A stretch of 64,000 bases of DNA from Nitrosomonas marina (lineage in GTDB: Bacteria; Pseudomonadota; Gammaproteobacteria; Burkholderiales; Nitrosomonadaceae). The notes beneath the pieces were generated by a model. That model was given only the letters and a program-made list of their open reading frames with translations, did no database searches and was not told the DNA's origin. Position numbers and translations under genes: made by a program. Below, piece after piece: positions 40,907 to 49,357 of this stretch (position 1 is the stretch's first letter; each line of letters begins with the position of its first letter). The stretch is taken from contig NZ_FOIA01000018.1 in the NCBI RefSeq assembly GCF_900111605.1, positions 1 to 64,000 on the forward strand. Reading direction: 5' to 3'.

Positions 40907-41818
40907 TCACTCAGCATCTAGTAAAGAACCGCCCGTACCACCCTTGGTATCAATCCATAAATGTGGCAAACCCAGATCTCGCAGCCAGTCCGCTCCCAGC
41001 GCCTCCTTGAGCATCCCGATGGTCGACGCGCTGCCTGCAACGACACAGAATTCTCCCACAACACTGACCGCTGCCATATGGCTGACAGGCCAGCCTGTTT
41101 TTGGATTGAGCACATGTCCGTAACGTCTGCCGTTAATAGTAATGCATCGTTCGTAATCGCCACTACTGGCCAGTGCACCCGATTGAAGCAACAAAATTTT
41201 CAGCGCCACATCGGGGTTGCGTGGATGCTGAATTGCAATTCGCCAGGGGCTGCCGTCCGGATGAGGGCCGATAATCTTGATGTCTCCACCCAGGTTGACA
41301 ACGCCATGTTCGATACCAGCATCAAAACAAAGTGCAGCAGCCCGGTCAACGGCATATTCCTTGACTACACCGCCAAAATCAATTTCCATTCCCGGCACCC
41401 CAAACGATAAAACCGGCCGTTCCCATTTTAACCGGTGCCAGCCAATTCTTTTCTTTATCTTGTCTATTTCTGCATGTGTCGGCAACTGATCAGATTTAAA
41501 ATCCCATACCTGGCGTAATATGCCCGAAGTAATATCAAAAAGCCCATCACTCTGCTGGTAACACGTTGCTGCGTAATCCAGCAAACCGGCCGTTTCGTCG
41601 TCAACAGCAATACTGCCGGCATCTGCAGCTACCCGATTGATTTTTGATAAGAAACTGTCCGCGCGATAGCGGGAATACAGTGACTCAAGCCGATTGATAT
41701 CTGCAATGGCTGCATCGGCAGCTTCCTGACCTTTTTTTTTGCTTTTTGCATATAGCTGAATCAAACAGGGAGATCCCATTGCCTTGAAACTGTAGGGATA
41801 ATATTTTAGTCGCGCCAT
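40907..41818 (-). CDS. apbE: ApbE-family FAD:protein FMN transferase without signal peptide
   Basis: ApbE attaches FMN from FAD to a Thr or Ser of target proteins. The 303-residue protein has the family's core segments FDITSGILRQVWDF, DFGGVVKEYAVDRAA, VNLGGDIKIIGPHPDG and the C-terminal AGSASTIGMLKEALG. Most ApbE proteins are exported; this one starts MARLKYYPYSFKAMG with no signal peptide, and a stop codon sits three codons upstream, so no longer form exists. The neighbouring DUF3570 protein carries a motif like ApbE targets. It is the last gene of the minus-strand cluster. Confidence 0.93.
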   Translation of the reverse strand: MARLKYYPYSFKAMGSPCLIQLYAKSKKKGQEAADAAIADINRLESLYSRYRADSFLSKINRVAADAGSIAVDDETAGLLDYAATCYQQSDGLFDITSGILRQVWDFKSDQLPTHAEIDKIKKRIGWHRLKWERPVLSFGVPGMEIDFGGVVKEYAVDRAAALCFDAGIEHGVVNLGGDIKIIGPHPDGSPWRIAIQHPRNPDVALKILLLQSGALASSGDYERCITINGRRYGHVLNPKTGWPVSHMAAVSVVGEFCVVAGSASTIGMLKEALGADWLRDLGLPHLWIDTKGGTGGSLLDAE

Positions 41819-41879
41819 AGTTATTTATCGCACAGTTCGGCGTACCCATCAACAAACCATGGCAAGCACCACCCAAATG

Positions 41880-44639
41880 TCAGAACCGGTAACTCCAGGA
41901 TGCTGTCAATGCGCCCTTGCGGTCCAGCTGAAACCCGTTGACATCCGTGTGCACGGGTTGTAACCATTCAAAGCCGAAATGGTGACCTGCAAACCGGCCA
42001 TCGGGTATGATAGCGTTTACACCCAATCCGATATTCCAAAATTGTCCGCCATAGTTGGACGGAAAATCCATAGGACCGATGCGCGCATTTAACGTATTAA
42101 AATCTCCGTGAATCCGGTCTTGTAATGTATACAAGCCCCTAACGGAAGCTGTCAGCCAGGACGTCAGATCAATTCCACCCCATGTCGTCGCCTGAAAAAG
42201 ATCACCGAGGCGATAACCCGACTCGTTACGGTCTTCCATACGTTTTACACCGCTGACCTGAGCACCCCAGTTCCATCGATTATATTCCCCTGTATAAGTC
42301 AGACTCGGAACAAAATCCCATGTGCCGCTTCCCAATTGCATACCGAAATGTATCGCTCCACCATCAACCCTGAAAACCCGCCGTATCTCCAAGTCGGTTT
42401 TCCCCGTTGGTGCGCTGATTCCCAGGCCCGCGTGAACACGATGTCCCTGCTTTTCATACAGTTTGATCAACGATGCGATTAATGTATCACCGATCACGCC
42501 AGTCGTATGACCGCCAAAATGCTGATGCTCACCCGGTTCAGGAGGCGGTCTGCCTTCGAGCTCCTGCAGATGCATTTCCATATCCATAAAACGTGGCATC
42601 AACATCAGATTGAGCCAGCGGGTCGGCGCATACATGATGTCCAGCATATGCATACGCATGTCCATCTCCGCAGGCTTGAAGGTGCATAAAATTTCAGTAC
42701 TGCAGCCCTCGCTGACAATCGTCGGATCGCTGACGGTATTGCTGCCGTGCAGCATGTTTCCGCCCATGCGACTGTACATAAAATTGTACCCCACCATGAA
42801 TTCACCCGGATTGTCCAGCATGTGTGCAAACATCAGGCCCGCCGGCTGAAGATGATGACGGCTATGTTTGTGGGAGTTATCTTTACCGGTATGCGCATGG
42901 TGGTGCGCATGACCGCTTGAGCCCGGCAGGCTCATAATTCCGGGATTAATTGTCAATGCAGCATTCGCGACATAATAGTCAAAATCTGCAAAGCTGTTGC
43001 CGCCGCCGCTGCCCAGCTTCATTGAACTGGCCCGCGTGTAATACTCGAACCCGGCTTCCAGGGCAATGCCCTTGGCAAACTCTTTGCGTAGCGTGACACC
43101 GCCGCTCAATGCACCAAACCCTGCCAGCCGGTGATCGCTGGAAAAATCACCCGGCAGTTTGCCGGCATCGAACGGAATCGTTTTGGGTTGTACGTCCGAT
43201 ACGCTAACAATATTGCCTTCACTGTCCAGTAAATTAAAGTTCTCGTCCCTGACATATTCAATGTCAGGATTGTTACTGTCAACCCAGATGTTCCTGCCCA
43301 GGCTATCCACGGCCTGCGTTGAATAATTTTGTTGCGTAATCAGATAAGGCTGGTAAAAATCAGCGGAATCCTGCGAGTAGTAACGGATTCTCGGTGTTAC
43401 AATCCAACCGCCCGGAAGTGGCTGAATCCAGTTTGCGCTGAAAGTATTGGTATTGATTCCCCAGTCGTCGGTAGAGAACCGGTAATTAAAGTGCAACGCG
43501 GCATCCAGTGGGTTGATGTGCTGAATATATTTTGTACTGAACGCAAACTGGTTGCGCTGTCCGGGGCGCTGTTCAAGCAAAGCGCGCACATCACCCAGTA
43601 TCGGTGTTGTCTGGCCGTTGTTCAACACTTCCGGATCGACGAATATCACCGTTACTGCTTTATACGGGTTTTCCAGATAACCATTACTGTGGGTATAACC
43701 AAAATTGGCGTCGACCAACGAATGCTTTGTGAGAACCTGCGTTACGCCGATATTGGCGGCCCAGTCCTGACGTTCAGCGCGCAAAATCTCAGCGCCGTCT
43801 TCCCGGCGCCGAATCTGATCGCTGAAAGCCGTTTTGGTCAGATACGGTGCTGCATCATGGTCGAGAATAGCGCTGATATCGCTGCTGGTATAACCGGCGC
43901 CGAACTTTACACTGGTCAGTTTCTGATTGAAATCCAGTCTGCCGCCCAGGTTGCCAAAGCTGGATTTGTAATCATTCTCCAGTGAAAAGCCCGCGCTGGC
44001 ATTGATTTCAGCTTCGTACCATTCGTAACCAAGCCTGAAGTTGGCCTGGTTTCGCGTTTCTGGTGACGCCGTAGCGAGCACCAACACTGAACGGGTGTCC
44101 TGCATGCCTGTATCGCGCTGAAGGGGATTCAAATCACGGTCAAGCAGCACTCCCTCCGATGGATTCATGAGAGGCGATGCGCCTGCAACAACAGTGCCCG
44201 ACGGTGTGTTTCTACGTATCGGACTATAAGGATTGGCCGCCAACGGCGAAGTGACAATTGGGGTTGCACCGGACCAGATGTCCTGTGTGTAACTAAACGC
44301 GAATTTGGCGCGGTCAGTCAGGGTAAACAGGCCGCTGCCGTGCAGGATATCCGCACGAATCGGGTTTTGACTGTTTGGTATACCGAACAGATTACGTTTG
44401 CTTTCCTGATAGCGGCTAAATTGAAAATTGATATGATCACCGTCAGCTGCCTGCGCAGAGGGTAGCAACAGCCCCGGCAGCATGACTGCAGCCGACGTCA
44501 GTGCCTGCAGCGTTTTGCTTGAACCGGCAGCTGCTACCGCAGTGCCACGTTGGCGTTTACGGGTAACTGGTTTATTGCTGGCAATCGAATTAACTGCACG
44601 TTTCAGGCTGATCTTTGGCTTATTGTTCTTTTTGGCCAT
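41880..44639 (-). CDS. DUF3570 outer-membrane-type protein with His-rich loop
   Basis: The 919-residue protein has an extended N-terminus rich in Lys and Arg, a signal segment ending ALTSAAVMLPGLLLPSAQA (cut near residue 64), and a long beta-rich body typical of outer-membrane barrels, ending in aromatic W-S-Y-R-F. DUF3570 similarity is best in the first 130 residues. D120-I-W-S-G-A-T126 in YTQDIWSGATPIVTS matches the D-x-x-[ST]-G-A-[ST] pattern recognised by ApbE. Near residue 580, HAHHHAHTGKDNSHKHSRHH is a potential metal-binding loop, followed by repeated Met/His-rich stretches (PAEMDMRMHMLDIMY). Gaps to the neighbouring genes are 15 and 61 bases, implying one operon. Function is unknown. 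Confidence 0.8.
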   Translation of the reverse strand: MAKKNNKPKISLKRAVNSIASNKPVTRKRQRGTAVAAAGSSKTLQALTSAAVMLPGLLLPSAQAADGDHINFQFSRYQESKRNLFGIPNSQNPIRADILHGSGLFTLTDRAKFAFSYTQDIWSGATPIVTSPLAANPYSPIRRNTPSGTVVAGASPLMNPSEGVLLDRDLNPLQRDTGMQDTRSVLVLATASPETRNQANFRLGYEWYEAEINASAGFSLENDYKSSFGNLGGRLDFNQKLTSVKFGAGYTSSDISAILDHDAAPYLTKTAFSDQIRRREDGAEILRAERQDWAANIGVTQVLTKHSLVDANFGYTHSNGYLENPYKAVTVIFVDPEVLNNGQTTPILGDVRALLEQRPGQRNQFAFSTKYIQHINPLDAALHFNYRFSTDDWGINTNTFSANWIQPLPGGWIVTPRIRYYSQDSADFYQPYLITQQNYSTQAVDSLGRNIWVDSNNPDIEYVRDENFNLLDSEGNIVSVSDVQPKTIPFDAGKLPGDFSSDHRLAGFGALSGGVTLRKEFAKGIALEAGFEYYTRASSMKLGSGGGNSFADFDYYVANAALTINPGIMSLPGSSGHAHHHAHTGKDNSHKHSRHHLQPAGLMFAHMLDNPGEFMVGYNFMYSRMGGNMLHGSNTVSDPTIVSEGCSTEILCTFKPAEMDMRMHMLDIMYAPTRWLNLMLMPRFMDMEMHLQELEGRPPPEPGEHQHFGGHTTGVIGDTLIASLIKLYEKQGHRVHAGLGISAPTGKTDLEIRRVFRVDGGAIHFGMQLGSGTWDFVPSLTYTGEYNRWNWGAQVSGVKRMEDRNESGYRLGDLFQATTWGGIDLTSWLTASVRGLYTLQDRIHGDFNTLNARIGPMDFPSNYGGQFWNIGLGVNAIIPDGRFAGHHFGFEWLQPVHTDVNGFQLDRKGALTASWSYRF

Positions 44640-44654
44640 TTAAACCGGAAATAC

Positions 44655-44882
44655 TCAATAGCATCCACAACCTCCGCCACCATCGGAGGAATGGGTACTG
44701 GCAGCAGCTTCCCGACTAGAATAATTATGCAGTTGAATGTGATTTTGTAATGGATACGGATCGACAGCCATCTGGTGCTTTGCAAGATGCCCGCGTTCCC
44801 AGACCGGCACCTGCGCACAGCCTGATGCCAGCACACCTGAAACTGATATTAATAGAATTATAAAAAAATGTTTGAATTTCAT
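44655..44882 (-). CDS. DUF4266 small lipoprotein
   Basis: The 75-residue product has a lipobox LASGC (Cys22), followed by AQVPVWERGHLAKHQMA, the DUF4266 hallmark, and ends in the glycine/cysteine tail GGGGCGCY. The two terminal Cys residues are conserved in this family and might bind metal or be modified. It accompanies DUF3570 and ApbE in many genomes, so the three are probably functionally linked. It is 15 bases upstream of the DUF3570 gene and 10 bases downstream of the thioredoxin gene. Confidence 0.88.
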   Translation of the reverse strand: MKFKHFFIILLISVSGVLASGCAQVPVWERGHLAKHQMAVDPYPLQNHIQLHNYSSREAAASTHSSDGGGGCGCY

Positions 44883-44892
44883 GATTGGGCCA

Positions 44893-45441
44893 TCAGGGTT
44901 GATGGTTTAGAAGCTGTTCAACGATTTTTCGGATTTTATCTGTTTCCCCTGAGCGAAAACCGCGGTGAATGTACCGTACAATGCCTTCGCGATCGATCAG
45001 GTAGGATGAAGGCATTGCAATTACGTCGAAGTTCTTTGCGCATTGCCTGGTGGGATCTGCTGCAATGGCAAAATCCGCACCATACTTACCCAGGAATACG
45101 TTAGCGTCTGCCATTTTTTCGTCAAGATTCACACCGATGATTCGCAGTCCTTGTTCGCTAAATTCATGATGCAACTGGTTCAGAAACGGAAAAGATTCTA
45201 CGCACGGCGGACACCAGGATGCCCAGAAATCCAGATACACAACTTCACCTTTCAATGCCTGCACATTAACAACTGGCTCGCCTTCTAGTGTTGAAAGCTC
45301 GCATGGCGGTGACATTTCGTTGGCAAGCTGTGCAGCAGCCGCGCCTGTCGCTATATAAACGCAGGAAAGCAGAATCGCCAAATTACGAATAACCGTTGCG
45401 CACACGTCTTGTGTTTCTGTTTTCATCACTGATGTTTTCAA
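44893..45441 (-). CDS. TlpA-like periplasmic thioredoxin
   Basis: The 182-residue protein has a signal segment (about residues 18-38, ending ATGAAAAQ) and a thioredoxin domain with the active site FWASWCPPCVESFP and a cis-Pro region IAMPSSYLIDREG. It is encoded in the DUF4266-DUF3570-ApbE operon, and may keep the terminal cysteines of DUF4266 or other partners reduced. The gap to the upstream His1 protein gene is 49 bases, so that gene may belong to the same transcript. Confidence 0.9.
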   Translation of the reverse strand: MKTSVMKTETQDVCATVIRNLAILLSCVYIATGAAAAQLANEMSPPCELSTLEGEPVVNVQALKGEVVYLDFWASWCPPCVESFPFLNQLHHEFSEQGLRIIGVNLDEKMADANVFLGKYGADFAIAADPTRQCAKNFDVIAMPSSYLIDREGIVRYIHRGFRSGETDKIRKIVEQLLNHQP

Positions 45442-45490
45442 GTTCTCAATTAAACAAATAAGGCAAAGAGGCCATCAATAATTCATATAC

Positions 45491-45952
45491 TTAATTAAAT
45501 TGTGATATTGATATCTCTGTTCCTGTATGTATGCCGTCGACAGTATTACAATGCCACTCGGCGTCAACCGAGCGCGCGCCGACATCTGTTTTGTTGATAA
45601 TCATATAATAAACACCCGGTCCGCCATGCAACGTAACATACGGGCTGTAATCGGCATCACCGGAAACGGTATCGGTAATACTGACTGCCTTGTTGCCTTT
45701 GAAAAGCTGTAAATTGACGAGCAGCCCCGGCACCGGTGGAGAATTATCACGTACGCGGGCTATCAGGTTTTCTGCGGGTCCGTTACCGTCATCAAAGCAG
45801 GAAACCAGCACCACGGCGGTAAACGTCCGGGACACGCCCGCGGCATCCATTGTTGCACCGCCGCCGTGTGCGCTGCTGCCTGCTGCGTGAACCAGTAAAT
45901 ATAGGGTTATATAAAGACTGATTGAAAATTTGGAAATAAATCGATTCTGCAT
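45491..45952 (-). CDS. Secreted beta-rich protein with predicted N-terminal His
   Basis: GGAG six bases before the ATG supports a start at 45952 rather than four codons upstream. The signal peptide (MQNRFISKFSISLYITLYL continuing to VHAAGSSA) has a cut site A-x-A before HGGGATMDAAG, which would leave His as residue 1. The mature domain of about 125 residues is beta-rich (FTAVVLVSCFDDGNG, GVYYMIINKTDVGARS), with two Cys that could pair and the C-terminal EWHCNTVDGIHTG. No family is recognised. It is the first gene after a regulatory palindrome (46078-46094). Confidence 0.72.
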   Translation of the reverse strand: MQNRFISKFSISLYITLYLLVHAAGSSAHGGGATMDAAGVSRTFTAVVLVSCFDDGNGPAENLIARVRDNSPPVPGLLVNLQLFKGNKAVSITDTVSGDADYSPYVTLHGGPGVYYMIINKTDVGARSVDAEWHCNTVDGIHTGTEISISQFN

Positions 45953-46077
45953 TGCAAACTCCATCTGCTGCCGTTACAGCCTTGTGACCATATCGATTTG
46001 TATTGCTGCAAATCACCAGGGAACGGCATGGTTTAATAGTTAGTATCGATTATCCTTATCAATTGTATGGATAGCAA

Positions 46078-46094
46078 TGCGACAAAATGTCGCA
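46078..46094. promoter_or_regulatory. Palindrome 1 (TGCGACA-AAA-TGTCGCA)
   Basis: Perfect seven-base arms with a three-base centre, 126 bases upstream of the His1 protein gene that starts at 45952. It is preceded by GCAA and followed by CCTGAAA, a context shared with palindrome 2. Confidence 0.65.
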
Positions 46095-46121
46095 CCTGAA
46101 ATAACCTTTTGAATATAGAAG

Positions 46122-46153
46122 AAATCCTGCATCCACGTTCGGCTGCAGGATTT
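46122..46153 (-). terminator. Terminator-like hairpin after the DUF1775-like gene
   Basis: AAATCCTGCA (46122-46131) pairs with TGCAGGATTT (46144-46153) around a 12-base loop. On the minus strand it lies 30 bases after the stop of the gene at 46183-46944. The T-run is short but the stem is perfect. Confidence 0.6.
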
Positions 46154-46182
46154 ATATTAATGTCTATCAGCGTAGTAACAGC

Positions 46183-46944
46183 TTATGGCAACGGCCACAC
46201 TTGTTGTCCGTTAAACTTGATTGGCATATCACGATTGATCTGGGCCGCTGAAGGTTTCATTTCAACAGCAACGCCTTCACCGCAATCTTCAGGCAGCGGA
46301 TTATTTGCCAGGTCCCGATTGATGGTGAATGATGCCGGACCGGGATCGGTTCCAGCATCAACAGCAAAATGCAGGTCGCGGTCATACGGCGTACCAAGGC
46401 CTGCATGTGTCCATAGTTCAACTGTACCTTCCCCGAAATAGTTTACCCCGGTGATTTCACAAATATCAACAATGGATATGTAAATCTTCACGCTTGCAGC
46501 GCAGGATGACGGTTCAATACTTGCGGCTGTCAGTCTGAATGGCAGCGCCACACTTAAATTGCCCGGCATGCCTGAGCCTCCGCCCGCCCAGAAACCGACC
46601 ACGTTTCCGTTCGCATCGGTTTTCTCATCCATGTAGTCAAATGCCGAACGATCGTAAAACAATGAGGCATTATTGCCATAGTTAGTCAGAAAATCCGTGA
46701 TTGAACCGCTATGCTGAACACCGTCAACCAGAATGGTGGAACCAACACCACTTGGAAAAACAACCGAAGTTCCAATCGTATGCGTGGTTTCATTACAGGA
46801 ATGACCGATCATAATATGGTTGATGGCACGCTCGCCTTCAGTAGCAGTCGGAACATTCAATCGGGTATGTGCGAAAGTATTTTGCGCTGCTCCCGCTACC
46901 ATCAAACCGGCAACAATACCGGCAAGAATCGATTTTTTATGCAT
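46183..46944 (-). CDS. Secreted DUF1775/YcnI-like protein with predicted N-terminal His, paralog 1
   Basis: The signal peptide (MHKKSILAGIVAGLMVAGAA then QNTFA) is followed by HTRLNV, so His would be residue 1 after cleavage. The 253-residue precursor is beta-rich; GHSCNETTHTIGTSVVFPSG resembles the YcnI/DUF1775 copper-binding fold, whose copper ligand is the N-terminal His. Later segments VGFWAGGGSGMPG, EPSSCAAS, LANNPLPEDCGEG and the C-terminal NGQQVWPLP are shared with the paralog at 47244. Four Cys probably form disulfides. The family call is a resemblance, not a firm assignment. Confidence 0.72.
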   Translation of the reverse strand: MHKKSILAGIVAGLMVAGAAQNTFAHTRLNVPTATEGERAINHIMIGHSCNETTHTIGTSVVFPSGVGSTILVDGVQHSGSITDFLTNYGNNASLFYDRSAFDYMDEKTDANGNVVGFWAGGGSGMPGNLSVALPFRLTAASIEPSSCAASVKIYISIVDICEITGVNYFGEGTVELWTHAGLGTPYDRDLHFAVDAGTDPGPASFTINRDLANNPLPEDCGEGVAVEMKPSAAQINRDMPIKFNGQQVWPLP

Positions 46945-46996
46945 TATTTACCCTTTTAAATCATATTGATATCATTATATTTATCATGTACTGCAT

Positions 46997-47017
46997 GTAC
47001 AGCGTCTCAAGCTGTAC
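46997..47017. other. Short inverted repeat in the upstream region of paralog 1
   Basis: GTACAGC and GCTGTAC flank seven bases (GTCTCAA), 53 bases upstream of the start at 46944. It could be a secondary operator or a leader hairpin. The remainder of the 46945-47169 region holds palindrome 2 and no gene. Confidence 0.3.
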
Positions 47018-47122
47018 ACCTGGATGGTTATCAGCGCGTCGTTCGGGCTGTTATGGAAGCATCTGGCCTGTGTGGCTGCGTACACTTACAGAAAGTATCA
47101 GGGTATACGCCGTAAAGTGCAA

Positions 47123-47139
47123 TGCGACGAAATGTCGCA
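47123..47139. promoter_or_regulatory. Palindrome 2 (TGCGACG-AAA-TGTCGCA)
   Basis: One mismatch in the arm relative to palindrome 1, preceded by TGCAA and followed by CCTGAAAA. It lies 179 bases upstream of the start of paralog 1 (46944). Confidence 0.65.
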
Positions 47140-47169
47140 CCTGAAAATTACGTGCCTCTGAAAACGACA

Positions 47170-47200
47170 ATGGCCACCTGAACTATCAGGCAGCCATTTT
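47170..47200 (-). terminator. Terminator after paralog 2
   Basis: ATGGCCACCTGA (47170-47181) and TCAGGCAGCCAT (47186-47197) pair over 12 positions, ten Watson-Crick and two G-U wobbles on the minus-strand RNA, with loop ACTA/TAGT and TTTT on both sides. It lies 43 bases beyond the stop codon of the gene at 47244; a second hairpin (GCCGGT/ACCGGC, 47219-47235) is in between. Confidence 0.65.
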
Positions 47201-47243
47201 TGGTACCATTAATTTTCAGCCGGTTCTCTACCGGCGACGGGAA

Positions 47244-48035
47244 TTAAGGCAGTGGCCAGACCTGTTGACCGTCTATTTTGACTGGCATGTCGCGGTTTAC
47301 TTGTTCAGCTGACGGTATGATCCGTACAGCGAGACCTTCTCCACAGCTTTCGGGCAGCGGATTGTTCGCGAGATCACGCTCAATTGTATATGTGGCAGGA
47401 TAACTCCATGAAGGTGCGTCAAATGACGATCCAACATCGGGGGCAGTCCAGAAATCAACGTTTGGATTATCAGAGTCCGAGCTGTCGATTTCCGCCATTG
47501 TTGTTAATTTACAGACATTGGCGATCGCAGGAACCAGAACTACTTTATTTGCGCAGGAATCCGGCTGAATGGCAACCGCTGTTATTTTGAACGGTAATTG
47601 AGCGACCCAGTTACTTGGCGGCAGTTCTCCACCTGCCGCCCAGAAACCAAGCGGGTTACCCAGAGGATCGTTTATAAGATCCTGCATCTCAAACACATCC
47701 CGGCTCTTGATCAATCGAATAAAAGGCGGATTAACGATATAGTTCAGCGCGTTTGCACCTTCGGGTGTTTCGAATGTTTGGAAATTATCAGTGGAAGTCT
47801 GTACGAGTGGTGCCGTGTTGGTGTCCGGCAGAAAAAAAACATTGCCGATTACAGGATTATCACCACAGCCATGCGGCACATTTACAGCGGTATCCGATGT
47901 GCCATGCGCCGACGAGCTTTCAATCGTGCTGGTAACAGTCAGACGAGTATGTGCTAGTACGTTCTGACTGGCAACTGCCAGCAATGCGGTTGATGCAATT
48001 GATACCGTTAACAGGCTTTTATTCAGTTTCATCAT
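47244..48035 (-). CDS. Secreted DUF1775/YcnI-like protein with predicted N-terminal His, paralog 2
   Basis: The signal peptide (MMKLNKSLLTVSIASTALL then AVASQNVLA) precedes HTRLTV, again giving His1. The 263-residue precursor shares with paralog 1 the motifs LGFWAAGG, QPDSCANK, ERDLANNPLPESCGEGLAV and GQQVWPLP, and has PHGCGDNPVIGNVFFLPD where paralog 1 has the HSC region; this resembles the His/Pro-rich start of the YcnI/DUF1775 fold. It is the most upstream gene in the cluster, with a 2.2-kb gene-poor region of palindromes beyond. Either of two adjacent Met codons may start it. Confidence 0.74.
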   Translation of the reverse strand: MMKLNKSLLTVSIASTALLAVASQNVLAHTRLTVTSTIESSSAHGTSDTAVNVPHGCGDNPVIGNVFFLPDTNTAPLVQTSTDNFQTFETPEGANALNYIVNPPFIRLIKSRDVFEMQDLINDPLGNPLGFWAAGGELPPSNWVAQLPFKITAVAIQPDSCANKVVLVPAIANVCKLTTMAEIDSSDSDNPNVDFWTAPDVGSSFDAPSWSYPATYTIERDLANNPLPESCGEGLAVRIIPSAEQVNRDMPVKIDGQQVWPLP

Positions 48036-48233
48036 TTTTTTTCTCTCTCCCTTAAAAGTGACGATAAGTTATCGTGATAACCCGGTCATCTCATCATTGT
48101 TTGTATGTTGATTAAACTTGAAAATATTTTTGCTGTGATTTTGATATGGCATGTATTCGACCATGCATTGGTATCAATGGATTGCAGCAAAAACAGTCAT
48201 TTTTAGTTTTATATAAAGCTTATGTAAAAGCAA

Positions 48234-48250
48234 TGCGGCATATTGTCGCA
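48234..48250. promoter_or_regulatory. Palindrome 3 (TGCGGCA-TAT-TGTCGCA)
   Basis: One change in the left arm (GGCA for GACA). Preceded by GCAA and followed by CCTG. It is 199 bases upstream of paralog 2 (start 48035), similar to the distances for palindromes 1 and 2. Confidence 0.6.
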
Positions 48251-48518
48251 CCTGCGAGTTTTGGATCTTTCGATTTTAAATCTGCCACACCGGACCAACG
48301 CTGGAAAGGCAGTTGCCAGCAGCACTGTCATCGTGACCGGCGATACAACAATACAACTATAAACCGGCGGCAATCGACTCAGCGTTCTGCAGGCAACCAA
48401 CCTTGGAGAGAGAGCTGTAAACAATAATAATTCGAATGAAACACAACTGTATTTGATCTGCTTGATGCGTTTCCTGTCGAATCCACTTCACTATGGTGTA
48501 AAAAAGAAAAAAAAACAA

Positions 48519-48535
48519 TGTGACATAGTGTCGCA
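48519..48535. promoter_or_regulatory. Palindrome 4 (TGTGACA-TAG-TGTCGCA)
   Basis: One change in the left arm. It lies in gene-free DNA, preceded by ACAA and followed by CTGAC. Confidence 0.5.
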
Positions 48536-48874
48536 CTGACTGATTGAATAAAAACGTCATACCATCGGCAATATACGCACGCAGCCGGAATAAAAATGCT
48601 CACGACAAGGGTGGAAACGGCGCGGACAGGCATTCGACTCCCGGATTTGATCCCGCTCACGATAGAGGGCTATCCAAAAAAATCAAACTGGATCTACCGT
48701 TAATCTCATGCCCTGCCCCGCACCGCTTCCATGGAGGATGAGTACAATAAACAGCAATACATAAGGATCAGCAATGTCATTCGATCATCGATTCGGAACT
48801 CCATCAACCGACCGGTTATCGTCTGTCGTTTCTGATCCTTTTTCTACTATTACCGAAAATAACCTGTTTAGCAA

Positions 48875-48891
48875 TGTGACATTTTGCCGCA
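48875..48891. promoter_or_regulatory. Palindrome 5 (TGTGACA-TTT-TGCCGCA)
   Basis: Two changes relative to the consensus arms. Preceded by AGCAA and followed by CCGG. It lies in gene-free DNA. Confidence 0.5.
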
Positions 48892-49323
48892 CCGGACAGT
48901 ACATTTCATCTCGAAACACTCCCAGCAGACCAGTTCATTTTCTGTAGCAGCTTCGTTTTTTTTTTGTAATGCCTGAGAAATGACTGATGGCGTCATTCAC
49001 CCATCCAGCCCAAACACGCCAATTGAAAGTTTGCCGGTAGAAAAATCATGGTGATGGTGACATCAGGTATGGGCTGCTTTACTTGGGAGGCTGGTAACGG
49101 CAGTTCGTTTTAAATGTACTTGAACTGCTTACATCGTAAAAAAACTGCCGTCACCAACACGTCAATGGAGGAAAAGATACGATAAGATATACATATCGTC
49201 ATGTTTCTTTCGAAACAAACATTCAGGGAGTAACCAGTTATCAGGGAGCCAGTAAAACAATAATCTGATTACAGTTAAACACTGAATGTTTTTTACTATC
49301 CCGTAAAAGATCCAAACAATCAA

Positions 49324-49340
49324 TGCGGCATAATGCCGCA
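49324..49340. promoter_or_regulatory. Palindrome 6 (TGCGGCA-TAA-TGCCGCA)
   Basis: Perfect palindrome with both arms changed at the fourth base from the consensus (GGCA/TGCC), preserving symmetry. Preceded by TCAA; immediately followed by site 6b. Confidence 0.55.
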
Positions 49341-49357
49341 CGCGACAGATTGTCTCA
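49341..49357. promoter_or_regulatory. Degenerate palindrome 6b (CGCGACA-GAT-TGTCTCA)
   Basis: Abuts palindrome 6 without a gap and keeps the GACA-N3-TGTC core, with CCTG following. Tandem, phased sites suggest cooperative binding of a regulator. Confidence 0.4.

Noticed and set aside
40602..41123. 173-codon plus-strand frame across the MITE and apbE
   Set aside because: It runs antisense to apbE and begins in the repeat's terminal arm; a shadow frame.
48774..48947. 57-codon frame with AAGGA-like upstream sequence in the gene-poor region
   Set aside because: It spans palindrome 5, has no family features and is not otherwise supported.
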